NCBI RefSeq assembly: GCF_001522545.3
Contig: NC_031792.1
Span: forward strand, 1,633,500 to 1,697,499
Direction: 5' to 3'
DNA: 64,000 bases
Origin: Parus major
Lineage: Eukaryota > Chordata > Aves > Passeriformes > Paridae
Made by a program: the position numbers and the translations under genes. Of this stretch, positions 22,301-36,800 are shown in pieces. Position 1 is the first letter of the stretch. Each line of letters starts with the position of its first letter. The notes below the pieces were generated by a model. It was not told the origin of the DNA. It worked only from the letters and a program-made list of their open reading frames with translations, and did no database searches.

Positions 22301-24624
22301 TTGTGGATTCCAGCCCTTCCTTCCTTTGTCACAGAATTTCCCACTCCCAGGGCCTGCCTGGACTTGCTGGATTAAGCAAAAAAAAACCCTCAAAACCCCA
22401 TCCTGTATCTCTGTCTGACCCAAACCACCCTGGAATTTGGGACAGGATGGTCCCTGGAGAATTCCTGAGGCTGAAATGTGGCAGGGTCAGAAATGATGAT
22501 CAAATTACCCAGCCCAGGGCAGGGGATGGAGTCCCTGCTGTGCCTGCTGCTGTTTTGCAGTGGGAATTCTGCTTTAGCTTGGGGAGCTCAAAAATAAAAG
22601 GAAATCAAAGTTGAGAGGAAGAGGTCATGTCTTTTATTAGGTTACAACCTGATATTGAGGAAAAATTACACAAAATCAAAGAAGTCAGACTTAATATCCA
22701 GACTTTTCAACATCTTCCCTAGAGGAATCCCAATCTGTGTGTCTGGGATTGGCCAGGAAACCCAGAGTGGACTAAATTTACTGAGAAGAACTTAAAAAAT
22801 TATAATTATGTGCATTATCCATCGTTTTTAAATGGCAAATCTTGCTCTTTGATATCTCCCTGGACACCAATTTTGCCAGCTCAGTTAAAAGCCCACAGAT
22901 CTGTGGTGGTTGCTCTGAGTTTTTTGGTAACACCCGTTTCTCCTGCAGTTCATCCTCACTGCAGTAAAATCAATGCAATCACAACTTTAAAGTCACTGGA
23001 AAACTTTTATTTTGGGTTTGTTTTTTTTTTTTTCTTGACATGTCATCATGGAACAGATTTTAAAAACATAGAAATACTGATGTGGCTGCAGCATTTGCAA
23101 GGGAATCCACTCAGCTCAGAAAATGACATTTTTAAAGGAAGTTTAATCTCTAAAATAAAACTCAGGCCTCAGGCATGAAGAGCCAGCTTGGCTGTCCAGG
23201 AATGCTCCAGAGCTAATTCTGGACTCAGACAGAGTCAGAATCTTCACAGACTGCACAGACAGAGGCCAGAAAATGTTGGGTGGAAATTCCTGCCAGCAGC
23301 GGTTTCCTGTTGCCCTCCAGCATTCCCCAAAATTCCCAGAGCAGGCGGCCCCTGCCTCCTTTTCTCCAAAAAAGGCAGGAATGACTCAGGGTTTTTCAGG
23401 GAACAAAATCCTGGTGTGTCATCCCAGCAGGGTGGTGAGGGAACCCTTGTGGTCACAGCACTGGGGGTTCCATGTCAGAGGGGAAAAACAAAATTTTTTT
23501 GGTTTTTCTGAGGCTCCCTGCTCTGTCTCAGACTCATTTCTGTTTCTTTTGAGTGGTCATGGAAAGGGAAAGGTCCCCACTCGCTGAGGAGGTGTTTTGA
23601 TGTGTGACACAAGGGAAGAGAAGGAAAATGGGGCTGGTTTGTGGTTTATTCTCATTCCTTAAAAGCAGAATTTCTACTGAAAGTCTCAGTCTTCTATTTA
23701 TTTTTTATTTTTTTCTCTGATGCAGAAAGAACTTAAAGAGCGAGGAAGGAGCTGTGTGAGTGGAGAGAAACAAAATCCAGAAATAGGCAGAAATTTGTGG
23801 TTTAGGGAGAAAATTTGTGCCTTCAGGCTGTGTATTTCTCATCCCTTGCCTAATCGTGCTAGAAGCAGTCCAGCATAATTCTAAACATTAATTAATAAGC
23901 CTGGTGCTGTTTAGCTTGTGGTGAATATTAAATTTTCTGTGGGTATTTATGGGGTAGACTGATGGACACAACAGAATTCAGAATGGAATCAATTAAATCA
24001 CCCTAAAAGAAGGAGCTGATGTTGGAATTAAGCCAAGGGAATATATTTGGGATAGGTTAATTATTCTAACACACACCTGCAGCTCCTGCACACCTGAATA
24101 TTCTTACATTCCTCAGCGCCACATCATTCCCGTTCTATAAAAAGCCTGACCAAACCCCACCAGGGAAAGCAGGAGGGAGCCTTTGGGTGTTGGGGTAAAT
24201 GATACAGGGTAAATGTGTACATGATACAGAGCCTTATAGTATTTTATGTGCCTCTTTTTAGTGGCTCTTTAAGCTGTTTGTGAAGTTTATCTCGAGTTTT
24301 TACTGTCTCTACTGTGAAAAGGTGATATTTTTTGTCTTTTTTTGACATAAAAAGCTATATATTTGTAAGGTCTGCTGCTTGTAATACGTGTGATAAATAA
24401 CTATTATATTTTAAACTTGCTTTTTTTTTTTAATATTCTCTCTTAACTTGCTTAGTGCAGGTGCCTTCTAGTAATGCATTAAACTGGTTTTAATACCCCA
24501 AACTAAATTTGATTTCCTCTTTGGCAGTCAGGGTTATCCAGGCTCTGTCTGTCCTGGCTTGTGCAGGTTTTGTAGCATCAATTCTTGGAACCTGATAGTG
24601 CCTTAATGTTATTAAATCTCTCTG
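19331..24624. other. mir-34b to BTG4 intergenic region
   Basis: No coding exon is recognised. The more GC-rich stretch at 20.17-20.62 kb has overlapping open frames on both strands but reads like non-coding repeat-derived DNA. In mammals a shared bidirectional promoter serves mir-34b/c and BTG4, so the promoters probably lie here. There is no strong CpG island. Confidence 0.55.
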
Positions 24625-24681
24625 GTGTGGTGTTCCATCTCTGCTCCAGCAGCTCAAGCACCTCCTGTGCTACAATTTAAG

Positions 24682-26617
24682 ATGAGAGATGAAATTGCTG
24701 CCACGGTTTTCTTCATCACAAAACTGGTGAAAAAGGAAGAAAAGCTGAGCAAGCATGAAATTGATAAGTTTGCAGCACAGCTGACCACAGTCCTGTTTGA
24801 AAAGTACAGAAATCACTGGTACCTGGACAATCCATCCCGAGGCCAAGCCTTCAGGTGAGAGGGGCTCAGGAGAACGTGGAGCCTTGGGTTGACATGCAAG
24901 AAGCAACTCCTGGAGGCCTTAAAGTAAAATAAATTATACAAATGGAGCCACCAGGATACCACTTCAGCTTGAAGGAAGAATTATTAATTGGTGAAAAGTA
25001 CATTTTTATTTTTTTTACCTGTAAATGTGTTATTAGAGGGGTGGAAGTCCTAAGATGAGTGTCTCAATTAGCCTGTGACTCCCAGGATGCAGAATTCAGG
25101 TGGTCTCAAAGTGACTTTTGGGATGGCTCTGCTTTAAACACTTAAAGCAGTAACTTGCTTCATCAGCTATTGATGAGGATTAAAAGCAGAGTCCTGTTTG
25201 AGCTGATAAATCAGCTTGTGAGGCTGAGGTGCTGCTGGGGGCTCTAAGTGAGAACCTGCACCTTAAAAGTGCTGAGGCAATGAGCAGAGGTTTGGGCTGT
25301 GCTCTGCACGAGCAGAGCCTGCAAAGCTGCAGTGAAACCCCAACTCCAGCTGCACTTTGCTGCTCCCCCAGGTGTATCAGGATCAACAAACAACAGGCAC
25401 GGGATCCCCTGCTGGAGCAGGCTTGTGTGGAGAGCGATGTGGACTTCAGCCTGCTGGGCTTGCCCAAGGAGATGACGCTGTGGGTGGATCCCTTCGAGGT
25501 GTGCTGCAGGTGAGCTCAGAGCCTGCAACAGCAGCTGCTGGCTGCTCTGCCAGCCTAAACCTGCTGCCAGCCTTCACACCCTGGGTTTGGCAGCTTTTGG
25601 GGTGCCCAGAGCAGCAGCACCCACCCACAGCCATTGCAGGTACGGAGAGAGGAACCGGCCCTTCACCGTGGCACGCTTTGATGGGGAGGAGAACCCTGAG
25701 CTGCCCCAGCAGATCAGCCTGGCCGTGGGCAGGGCGGCCCTGGACTATCACTCGGGCAGCTCCTCGGATGAGGACAGCTTCAGCAAGCAGCCCAAAGCCA
25801 TCCCCACCGTCAGCAACCCCAACAGTGTCTACCAGGTGAGGCTCTGGGGGCTCTTCTCCCTCCAAAATCCCACAAAAGAGGCTCTGGCAGGTGGGGGTCA
25901 GGCTGTTCCCCCAGTGACAGGAGGAGAGGAAATGGTCTCAAGCTGCTCCAGGGGAGGTTCAGGTTTGATCTCTTCCCTGGAAGAGTTTTCCAGCCCTGGC
26001 AAACCATGTCACTGTCCCATGGAAGTGTGTACAGCCTGTTCTTAAACACCAAACTTTCCCATATTTTGTGAATCAGAAGTTAAAAACCTGTGGACCCATT
26101 TCTTCCTGATTCTCACCATAACACTCCATTTGTTTTAACACCAGTAACTATTTGAAGACCCCAGCAATTGTTTCCACAGTGACCACCCCTGACAGAGTCA
26201 CGGTCCCAGGAGGGTTTAAAAGATTGGCACTTGGGGACAAGGCTTAGGGAACAGCTGGATTTATTCTTAAAAGCAATTTCCCCACCCTCAGCGATGCTGT
26301 GGCTGGGATGGAGCTTTGGGAGGAGGGAGCAGCAGCAGCTCAGCTCCCACAGGAAGGAACATGGCAGGACTGGGATGGCCTGGCTGCTCCCCCCTCTTTC
26401 CTTGGCACATTTTAACGTTGTTTCCCTTTTTGCTGCTCAGTTTGGTGACTTCTACAAGGCTGCCCCGCAGGCCTGGTGGCTTTACCTGCACAGGAGGCCC
26501 CACGTGGCTGAGGGATTCCACTTTGGCCAGCACAGGCCCTCCAGGACCTACAGGCCCACGGCCGCTTTTGCTGGCCCACGTGTGGACAGGTACCACTGGG
26601 TCAACAACAAGAGGTAG
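24682..26617 (+). CDS. BTG4: BTG4, BTG/Tob-family anti-proliferative and mRNA-decay adaptor, complete in 4 coding exons
   Basis: BTG4 links the CCR4-NOT deadenylase to translating maternal mRNAs and drives their clearance at the oocyte-to-embryo transition. Coding exons are 24682-24854, 25372-25509, 25640-25835 and 26441-26617. They total 684 nt and encode 227 residues, close to mammalian BTG4. The N-terminus [20 protein letters not shown] begins the BTG domain. Box A runs over the exon 1/2 junction (NPSRGQAFR then CIRIN), and box B is [20 protein letters not shown]. The last exon is a His/Arg/Tyr-rich tail ending NNKR, as in sauropsid BTG4. All junctions are GT-AG and in phase. The start is the ATG opening the conserved domain; upstream in-frame sequence is not conserved-looking. 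It is divergent from mir-34b/c and convergent with the next gene. Confidence 0.97.
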
Positions 26618-26850
26618 AGCCAAGGTTCCTCCAGGATCTTGGAGCCCCGATTTTGTCATGGGGTGAAGGCTGGCACCGCAAAACCTCATAAAAACAGCAC
26701 TTCCTGTCCAATCCCTGTCTCTGACTGTTATTTATGGATATTTTGGGGGGGGGTTTTAGCTGAGATTAAGTGTTTTTAATTGATGTTAACATAAGATTGA
26801 AGATGTATTGTGAGATTCTTCTTGTAAGTTAAAAAGGAAATGCATAAATC

Positions 26851-26856
26851 AATAAA
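26851..26856 (+). terminator. BTG4 polyadenylation signal
   Basis: AATAAA lies 234 nt after the BTG4 stop codon, within a short AT-rich 3' flank. Confidence 0.7.
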
Positions 26857-27531
26857 TAGGCTATGATTTTTTATCAAAGCCAGCTGCTGGTGATGCCTTG
26901 AAGGGTGTTCAGGAACTTCTTGGTGGGAACATCAGCACATAAAGGAAGATAAAAACACCCCCCAAGCTGCTTTGAAAGACACTTTGCTTCCTTCTGGCAA
27001 AGGTGGAAGGAGCCAAGACCTAAATATCACCAGCAGAAATGTCTGCAGTGTTTAGTGACTCACAAAAACATTTAAACTGTGCTGTGCCCCCATGAGTTTT
27101 GTACTGATGGGGGGGAGGAAAAAAAAAAGAGTTTTGAGTGACTTTGTTCTTCCTCCACTTGGTTTTTATCTACACTGGAGGCCGGGCTGATGTTCCATTG
27201 ATGGGGAAATATTGACTATTTCATGTTTTTGGGGTTTGCCTCTAGATCTGGGGAGGAGGAGAGGCTGTTTCCCCAGGTTTAAGAGCAGAAATGGTCTTGG
27301 ACAGTGCATTCCTGGGTGGGTGGCAGCACAGAGCTGAAATAAAGTGACTTAGAAGTTTCTTCAATGATGGAAAATAATATTTCTTGCACTTTAAGTGGAA
27401 TTGCACAGATATAATTAACCCAAGTAACCGTATCTGCAGTTTTTGCTGTGTCATAAAATCATAAAACTGCAAGTCTCAGCTGCAGAGGCCTCAGAACACC
27501 TCCTGGAGTGATGCATTGGTTTAAAGAATAA

Positions 27532-27537
27532 TTTATT
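27532..27537 (-). terminator. Polyadenylation signal of the GCC2/GCC3 membrane-protein gene
   Basis: The plus-strand TTTATT is AATAAA on the minus strand, about 285 nt beyond the stop codon at 27821-27823. BTG4 and this gene therefore end tail to tail, with about 0.7 kb between their signals. Confidence 0.6.
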
Positions 27538-27820
27538 TAACACTAGGAATTGAGTGGTTCTGTTTCAGTTCCTGGAAACTGAGTCTGGGCTTTTGCAGCA
27601 ATATTTCTTCTCAGCTCTTGGATGTGGCCAGAAATGTCAGTTCCTCCAGCCAAAGTCTTGTCATTTAAATTACTGCACTGCTTTCCCTCTTGATTTAATG
27701 AGCCTTTGGGATGGAGAGGAAAAATACACTGGAATTAAAGCAAAAACAGAGGATTTACTTTGGATTGAAGCCTAATGCCCAGAGCAGAGGGGCAGGAACC
27801 AAACCACAAAGTTCTGAGCA

Positions 27821-30800
27821 TCACAACTTTGTGCCCTGGGCTATTTCCTCTTCTAATGCATTTATTTGTTTTACCAAACTCTCCTTCTCCAAACTGGTTA
27901 TTTCAAGGTAGTAAGAGAGCAGATCTTCATTGCCTTTGCTGCTTAAAAACTGCTCTTCATCCTCCATGATCTGCAGCAGCTCCTCAGTTAATGCATCCAC
28001 TTTATCCTCCAGTGCTGAAGGGAACGAGGAATTGACAGCTTCCCCTTCAAGGCTAAAAAGAGGGAAATGTTGAAATTGAGAGAGAAGAAATGCCATTTAA
28101 TTAAATAGAATTAAAATTTTACCTTCACAGGAGCAAACCAGAAAAAGTTCAGTGTACAAGGTAGTGAAATAATAAATTTAAATAGTAAGTAGAAGATAAT
28201 GCTCACTGTGCCCTCTGTCGGAGGCTGTCCCTTCCACTGCTGCTCAGGGGATGAAGGAAATTCTCTTTTTTCTTCACCAGCCACTTGTTGTTGAGTGATT
28301 CCTCAGACTTCACACGGAGCAAGAGGTTCTTTGTAAACACAGAAGTGGAGAGAACAGATAAATGTTAATTATAAAAGCCTTTTTGTAGATTTTTAAAATA
28401 TATTTTCATGATATTGCTGTTTATGCTGACCCTAATGGTTTACATGAAATTTAATTTATTTTAACCTTCCTGCATAAGCAGAGTAATCTGGAACCAGCTG
28501 CGTTTTATAAACTATTTAGTTGCCAAACTAAAAAAAATTAGGGATAGTGGATAATTTCAGCCAGGTCTGGTTCTATTTTGTTCTTGTTACCTTCTCAAAG
28601 GCTTCCATGTCTGTTTGGCTTTTCACTCTCACTTCAAAAAGTTGGGAGATGAGGTTTATTTCCTCTGTGGAGAATGGCTCCTCCTTGAGCAGCATCTGCT
28701 TTATCTCCTGGGATTTATCCCCCTGGGGAGCTGCTGAGAGCTGCAGCCTGAGGGAGAACATCTCACTGAGACAGGCCTTTAGAGCCTAGAGAAATCAAAA
28801 AATAATCAACAACAAAAAAACTTTATGAAAGGTTTTGAGAACCTGCATCACATCACGGGGTTGGGGGGGGGAAATTCCAATTCCTGCTTTAATTCCCAAT
28901 GAATTTCTCTGCGTTCTGAGCCAGAACTGTGATGATAAAAGTGTTTTTCTCTTGGGTTTTCCCCTTTACTTCCCAGCTGGGGTTAGGGTGGAGTCACCTT
29001 GTTATTTTCTCAGTTCTGGCCAGCATTAGCCCTTTGCTTTTAAAAGAAGGAATTTTAACAGAAATGAGTTGAATGTGATTCTCTTGAGAAAATCCTGCTG
29101 TACCTGGTGGAAAAGGCTCAGGAAGAGGGGGTTGGTGTCGTGGCCGAGGTCCCCAGCAGTGATGTGAGCCAAGCAGTGCACCAGCACCAGCAGGAAACCT
29201 CCCCCAGAGCCCAGGCAATCCCTCAGGATGAAGAGTTTCTTCTTGGAATTCTGGCAAAAAAAGGAAAATCCCCAGCTGGGACAGCAGGAATTGGCTCAGC
29301 TGATGGAAATCTTCCAGTGGTTTGTCTCAATTTTAGGTGAGTGTGAGGATTCAAATCAGTGCTGGGGAATATCCACATGCACAAGACTTTGTTCAATAAT
29401 CTGTGAATTTAAAGCATTCCTGTCCTCTCCAGGAAGGTTTGTATTTAAAAAACTTAGAAGAAGTAAGACCAAATATCCAGATTTTATAATTTAATTACAG
29501 CAGTTTGTAATTTAAATATGGTAAGAAAAAGCCACTGATTCCTGTGAAGCTGACCTGGGGAGAATTTGAGATGAAAAGTGGTAAAACTTGGATGTGAGAA
29601 ACTGGAAAACCAGAGCTTATTTATTAAATGTGTTTTGGGTATCACCCTCTCATTAAACATGAATTTAAACATTGCTGTTTTAGGTTTGTGCTCAGATATA
29701 TCTGGAGGGTATTAACATTTGATCATTTCTTATATTTTTTTCCCTAGAAAGTACCCAACATCCAACTATTGAAGAAAATATTTAATGCTTTTCATTCTGC
29801 TTCCCAGTGCTGGAACTTGATGGATGGAACAAAATTGCAGGGATGTGGAGGGGACAAACCTGATAAAAGAAAGAATTCCTGAAGGCATTGCCTGGGGCAT
29901 GGCTCTGGGGGAGGCTGGAGGCAACAGCCAGGGTGATTCCTGGAGCCTGCAGAGAGAAGGGAAAATGCTCCTGTAAGAACTTGGATGAGTTCTTAAGTCA
30001 GGGATGAACCAGATCTAAGCTCATTTCTTACTTGAATGTGAAATGTGAGGAACTGTAGGATGGAGAGGCCGTACTGGAACACCACAAACTCCCTGGGAGA
30101 AAGGGCTGCAGGGTCCAGTGCTCTCAGCTCTCCTTCCTGAGCAGTAATTCCTGCTGCAAAAACAGAATTCATTCAATTAATTCATCTCTATTTGCATTTT
30201 TTGTTTGTCCAAAAGGTAACACTGCAATACCAGTGGATAAAACACTGCATTTCTCATCTTTATTTTAATATTTTTCAAAGCAGAATGAATCCCTGTTGAT
30301 GCATTGTGAATTATTATACGGATAATGAAGGAAATGGCCAAAATTCACTTTTCCTAGAGAAACTCCTCACAATCAAGGTCTGGAAAAGTGGAATTAGAGC
30401 TGGTCAGCACCAAATTCAGGTGATTTGGATGCCGAGTCTTTCTCCTTCAGTGGTAGAGAGAATAAATGAGGTGTTTGTGCAGCAAAATGTGATCAAAATC
30501 AACAAAGATCTACAGCTCCCTCAAGGATGAAGCAGAAATCTTCCAATTAAACCAATTCTGGCTGTTTTACGAGAAAGAAAAGAGGTAAAATTTACTTTTC
30601 TCCAGCTTTTGGCTCTGTCCCAGCCCAGCTGCCAGCGCATGAATTTGGAGCTCGTCGTTCACCTCCTTCAGGAGGCCGAGGAGAAAAGAGGGGATTTCAC
30701 TCTTCATTTCCTGCCCTGGGTACAGAAACACAGCAAAGTTGTTTTCCTGAACAATCCATTTCTCACCGTGGTTTTTGAGCAAACGTGGGGAATTTTGTAG

Positions 30801-33800
30801 GCAAGGTGGGAACAGTGGCAGGAAAAAGCAGGAAAGGTCAAAGTTATTTGAATTTTTATGGTTTTTTTACCCTGCAGGGGAGGTGCTGTGAGCTGGGGGT
30901 TCAGCAGCATGACCCTGGATGCCATCAGGTGCTCTGCCTGCTTCAGCACCTTGGTACCTGGGAGAAGAGAAAATTCCAGGTGTTTTCTGGCATAATTCCA
31001 GAGGGATTTATTGGAATGGAATGGGGAATGGAACAGGGAATGGGGAATGGAATAGAGAATGGAATAGGGAATCTAGAATAGAATAAAATATATGGTATAT
31101 AATATTATAAAATTCCTTTTTTCCATTATCCAGTTCTGACTCTCCTGCACAGCATCCAGGCCTTGTTTAAGAATGAGCTGTTAAGATTAAAAGCTGTGAT
31201 TTTTGTACTAATTATCTAATTTTTGGAAGAGGTTTAACAACGTGGAAATGTGTTGGAATCTCTCCCCTGCTCATTTCCATCAGGGACCCCCAGGTAATCA
31301 ATACCAAAAACTCAACCAAAAAATTCCTTGGCTTACTCTTAGTGAGGAACAGGAGGAGCTGATCCTGTGCCCTGGGATGTGTCCCTGGAGCCTGGGAATT
31401 CTGGCTGCTGTGGGATGGGGATTTGCTGTCCTGCTGCATTTTCCCTTTTTTATCTCCCAATCTCAACTGCTGTTGATCCAGCTGGAAATCCTTTCCCAGG
31501 GAAGATTTTCTCTCAGCACCATCCTTCATCAAACTCTGCAAGGAAAAGGAAGGGATGAAGTGCCTGGAAAAAGCTGGGAAATTTCTCAGGCTCTCTGAGG
31601 ATGAGTTTCTGTGGTAGATAAGGCAGGTCCAGAGCTCACAGTCAATAAAAAATCCCCTCAAAACCCCCTAAAAGCACCATTTTGGGCATAACCTCCTTTT
31701 GAAGGAAGGTTCTTCTGCTGTGCCTTTCCAATTTCCTCAAGTATTGCATTCCTGGTCTCTGCTTTCAGCCATTTTATCCATATATATATATATAAAATAT
31801 TTCTATTATATTATAAATACAATATATAATATTATATATCTTAGAAATATAATATTCCTGTATAGTCATATATACATTAGAAACATAATATTATATAATA
31901 TATATATAAGAAATATAATAGTCCTCTATATATATTCACATTTAAAATGTAAATTTCATCATTCAGGACAGCTGCAGTAATGGTCTTATTAACATTAATT
32001 ATACTATTAATTTCATGTCCTATGCATATGCTGCATATTCAATTAAAAAAACTTTTGGGATTTGCTCTTTTCTAACCTGAAATGGATCAAAACTACTCGA
32101 AATATTCTCAGTTTTCTTCTTTTCCAGGAAGTGCTTCAGGTGTTCCTTCAGCTTGCTGGTTTTCTGCTCTCTGAATTTTTTCACTTCATTGGTTATGATG
32201 TTTGCATCATCCACAAACTGTAAATGAAAAAAAAATCCAAAAAAGATCCTGGTATTGTTTTGGGAATTTTGATACTCAGAGAACAAATTCCTTTCCACAG
32301 TGAGAACAGCAACTATTTATTATTTTCTGAATAGGAAAGCAAAATAATATATTTTGAGTTTTACCTTCTGGCTGCAGCCTTTTAAACTTGTGATTATTTC
32401 CTTAAAGTGAGTTTCTCTCAGCTGTAATGACCTTACAGCTTGTATAAATTCCAGCACTAAAACCAAATATTCGGTGTTGTCCTCCAGGAGGTGCAAAATG
32501 TCCCTGCTGGCATCATCCACTGATAAATCCTGAAAGGTAAATTGAATTATCACCTGGAATATCGAAATCTCCTTTGGTTAATTCAATTTCTACACAATGT
32601 GCTGAGGACAAGTGTAAAACCCAGAGTTTTGAAAATACAAAAGTATTCTAAAAAGCAGTGGAAATTTGGTAAAAGTATCTTGCAATTCTTTATTTTTGTT
32701 GTGTATAAACACCCAAATAACAAACCCACAACTGCTGACAGTAAATTTAGGATTCTTGTAGGAGCCTTACATAAATTTATGTTGAAAGTGGACGTGAAGT
32801 GTCTGATTTTTAGTAGAAAATCTCAGGATGGTTTCAATAATTTTTGCCATTAAAAAGCAGTATCATTTAATATAATATATATAATATAAATTAATTATAA
32901 TTTTTACATAATATTATATATAAGAGATGAAATAATATATAATAGAAAATATAATATCATATATAATAATGTATCATATATAATTATATATAATACATAT
33001 CTATAGAGCATATAGATAATATACATTGATATATTTTATATATGTAATATATACTATAGTATATATAGTATGGATAAAATATATAATAGATAATATTATT
33101 ATATTATAATAATATAATAATATAATTATTATTATATTATATGATAAATGATGATATAAATATAATAATATATAATACATAATAGTTTAATTTAATTCTG
33201 AACTTAGCTTCATTTCTAGACACATTTCTCTAAACAGAGACAATTCCTGAGAGTTTGTAAAGCTTTGCAGCAGCACACTCCAGGTTCTAAACCAAACTTG
33301 GAGAATTTTAAAGCAAAAATAAGAAGAGAATTTTACTTCCACCACGAGGTGTTCCAGGCCTGTGCCCTCCTTTAGGGATTTCAGGGCAGCGCTCCTGAGC
33401 CTGTGGCAATCCTGGAGCAAAGTCACCCTTTGCCTGAGCTGCCTCTGTGAGAGGAGGGAATAAACCACAAGATCCCCAAATTTCTGTCCTTTGGTCTCCT
33501 GGATCACTTTTGTTTCTTTGGCTTTTAGCTGGGGAGAAAACAAAGATTTACTGGCTTGAGGAATTGTGGAAATGTTACAGTTTACATTGGTAAATCAATT
33601 TACAAGTTACAAATCCAGAGGGGATGAAAATTAACCACCATGAAAATAATGGAATCAGCTTCCAAAAAGACTTTGAAAGTTTTTCCCTGAACAGCACAAT
33701 TGAAATAATTGTGAATCCCATCAAATATTCCCAAAATAACGAAGGCAGGGGTTTTACTGAGCTCCCACCCTGTGTGAGGCCGTTCAGAAACCCCAATCCT

Positions 33801-36800
33801 GCTGTTTTAGCTGAGATACCTTTTCCTCTGTCTGGCTTTGAAGCTCCAGCCTGAACTGTGCCTGCATTTTCCTCAGCTCAGCCTCAGCCTCTGCATTTAA
33901 CCCCTTCAGCAAATTCCCCTCCCGATGGTGCTCCTGGAGGAAATCCACTGCTCTGGCTGCTTGCTGCTGCTCTCTGCTCTCAGCAACCTCTCGGGCCACT
34001 TCTTCACCTGCATTTTGGCAGCTGAACCTGCTCAGGATGCTGCTCACACCTTCTGGGCAAGCCCTGGCCTGGAGCAGGTAAGCATAGTGAGAAAATATTT
34101 TATTTTTCATAGGAATAACCTGTTTTTATCCAGCACTGGGTGTAATGGTAGGTTTGGAGAGCGGGGTTCTGCACAGGAGGTTTCTGTAGATTTTTGGATT
34201 GTCCATTTGGAGTTTTGTGAGATGCCTTGAGGCTCAAGCAGGCAGTGGGGAGGCACAAAAATCACAAAATCCTCTACCTGGAGGTGGCTGTAGAGATCCA
34301 GGACTCTGTACAGACACTTGTGCCTCAGAGCTTCAAGCTTTACAATCTTCATCCCTGAGACCTGGAGCCTCTGGGCCACAGAGTCTGGGGAGGGCTCAGC
34401 TTCCCAGGGATGTTTCTGTCAAAAGGATTTTTAAAAAGTGGGATTTTCCACACCAACCAAGAGCTCTGTGGGCAGCAGAGCAGGGCCAATTCCCAGGGCA
34501 GACTTGGAACACTGGAATTTCTGGTAATGCTGAAGGTGGTTTGATAATTGTGGAATGGGGCTGTGTGTTTGTGCCATCCACTCCTGCCAGGTGACAAAAC
34601 CCCCCCAGAAAATGCCTCAAACTCACCTGCTGCTCGCTGAACTCACAATTTGGGCTCTGCAAACCAAGCAGACAAAAGGACAAATGATGGGGAAGCTCTT
34701 CCAGGAAATGTTGGGGCTGTTTGGGCACTGCCAGCTCGGGGCTGAGGCTGCAGTGTTTGAATTCATCCAGGTGTCGCTGGAGCAGGGCTTGTCCAGCCTG
34801 GCCGTGGTGTTCTGAGAGCTCTTCCAGGAGTGAATCCAGCGTGCCAGCCCTGCTCTCCAGCCCCTGAAATTATGGACATCCCCCCTGCACGGTCAGGAGT
34901 GCCAGGTGAAGGAGAATTGAGCCTGAGATGTAAAATACTCCGGCAGAAATTAAAAATCCTTGCTCATTTGAGCGCCAGCAGTGGGATTTTAAAAATCCTG
35001 GTTTGTTTAAGTTCCATCTTAAATACCCAGGAGTTACTGAAAAGGAGGCCACTGCTTCTTGTGCCTTAACACTGAGAGGAAAACTGAATTAGGTTCTGTT
35101 TTACTTTGCCATAAGCAGGTTTGGTTTTTTTTCCTTTTAATAAACAACTCCTTGCTCCAATTTTTCGAAGCAATGTGGGAAAACTGAAAGGAATTGAGAT
35201 GGGAAAGGGGAAAACTCTTCTTCTGTGTGTCAGCTGAGACATCTGAGATGACACAGCTCCAACCTTACCCAATTTCCTTGGTGGCACTCCTTGGATGATT
35301 GGTAGAAGGAGCAGACAGTGCCCATCTCCTGTGCCAGCAGGGCCATTTCCAGATGTGCCCGCTCCCAGCTGTGCTTCTCCCAGAGGAACCTGCAGCCAGA
35401 TGTGCACAAACAGCCTGGAAACATCTGCTTTTCCAAAATTACAGCCTGAAAACATCTGCTTTTCCAAAATTATTGCCTCATCCATGCACACCTGGAGATC
35501 AGGGATCTCCCTTGGAGCCATGCACCACCCCAGGTGTTTTTTCCCTGAGGGGAAAACTTGCAAATAATGTATTTTTCTCACCAAAAATGAGGGAATCACA
35601 AGGGTTTCTCACCTTGTCTGCATTTCTTGCTGCATGTGGGTGATCCTTTCTGCAGGTGAGGGGAGCAGGGCAGGGGGTGTTGTGGAAGCTGGAGTGGTTT
35701 CATGATTTTCTTTGCTTTTTAATGCCTCTGTGTGAGCAGCAGAGGCTTTTAAAGTGCTCCTCGAGGAGTAGCCTGGACAAGGAACAAGAGGGAAACACGA
35801 TTTTCTGCAAGAAATTAATTATTTTTCAAACTTTTCCTTGCCAGCCCTCACCAAAGTTAAGGTAAACTGAGTCTTACAGGTGATTTCAGGGCTCATCCTA
35901 CCCTGGAGCAAGTTTGCAGCAATTTAATTTAATTTGTTCAAGAAAATCTGATCTGCAGCTGTCAGATGGAAAATCTTCTGGGTTTAAAGTTGAAATAATG
36001 CAAGAATAAAATAAGGGAAGTGGCAGTGCCTTTCTCTTCTCTCTTACCTGGTGATAAATTGTTTTTTCTGTTTTCCTCCAGCATCTGAACCACAGACTGG
36101 AGCAGTGGGATCAGTTTTTTTGGGATGAACTCGCTTGGATTACTGGAGATCCCACTGAGATCATAAAATCTGCTGCTCTGAGGCTTTTCCAAGCTCTGTG
36201 GTGACCCTGAGAAAGGCACCTGGAACAGCACAGAGCAAAGAGAGGCTGTTTGTCTGTCAAAAATATCATTTTTATCAAATTAAACCTCCTGGCATTCACT
36301 GCCTTTCCTTACTAAATTATATATATTTTATCTATTATGTAAAATACATAATTTATAATATTATATATATATAATTACAATGATAATATTTTTATTTTCT
36401 ATATAATATATATAATTATAGACACTTAAATGATAGATTAATAGCAGATAATTATAATAACTCAATAAATGCTACAGCAACTTAAAAGCCTTTTCCAGTG
36501 TTTATTGTCCCAAACTCTCAGATCCTTTCACATCCTCCACCCTGATAGAAATGTTGCAAATTTGAAATTTGACTTATATTTAATGCTTTTCTCATGTAAA
36601 TTTTTTGTTATTGCAGGTTTGGGGTGTCACCTCTTGTTTATACACAAATTGTTTTGCAGCCTGTAAAATATTAAATATCTGCTGTACTAAAAGTGACATT
36701 TTATGTGGCTGTGCCTAAAATTTCTAGAAGGGAATTCAATTTGTTAATCCAGGTATAAATTCATATTGTTATTCCACATTTAAATTTATAATTCCATGTA

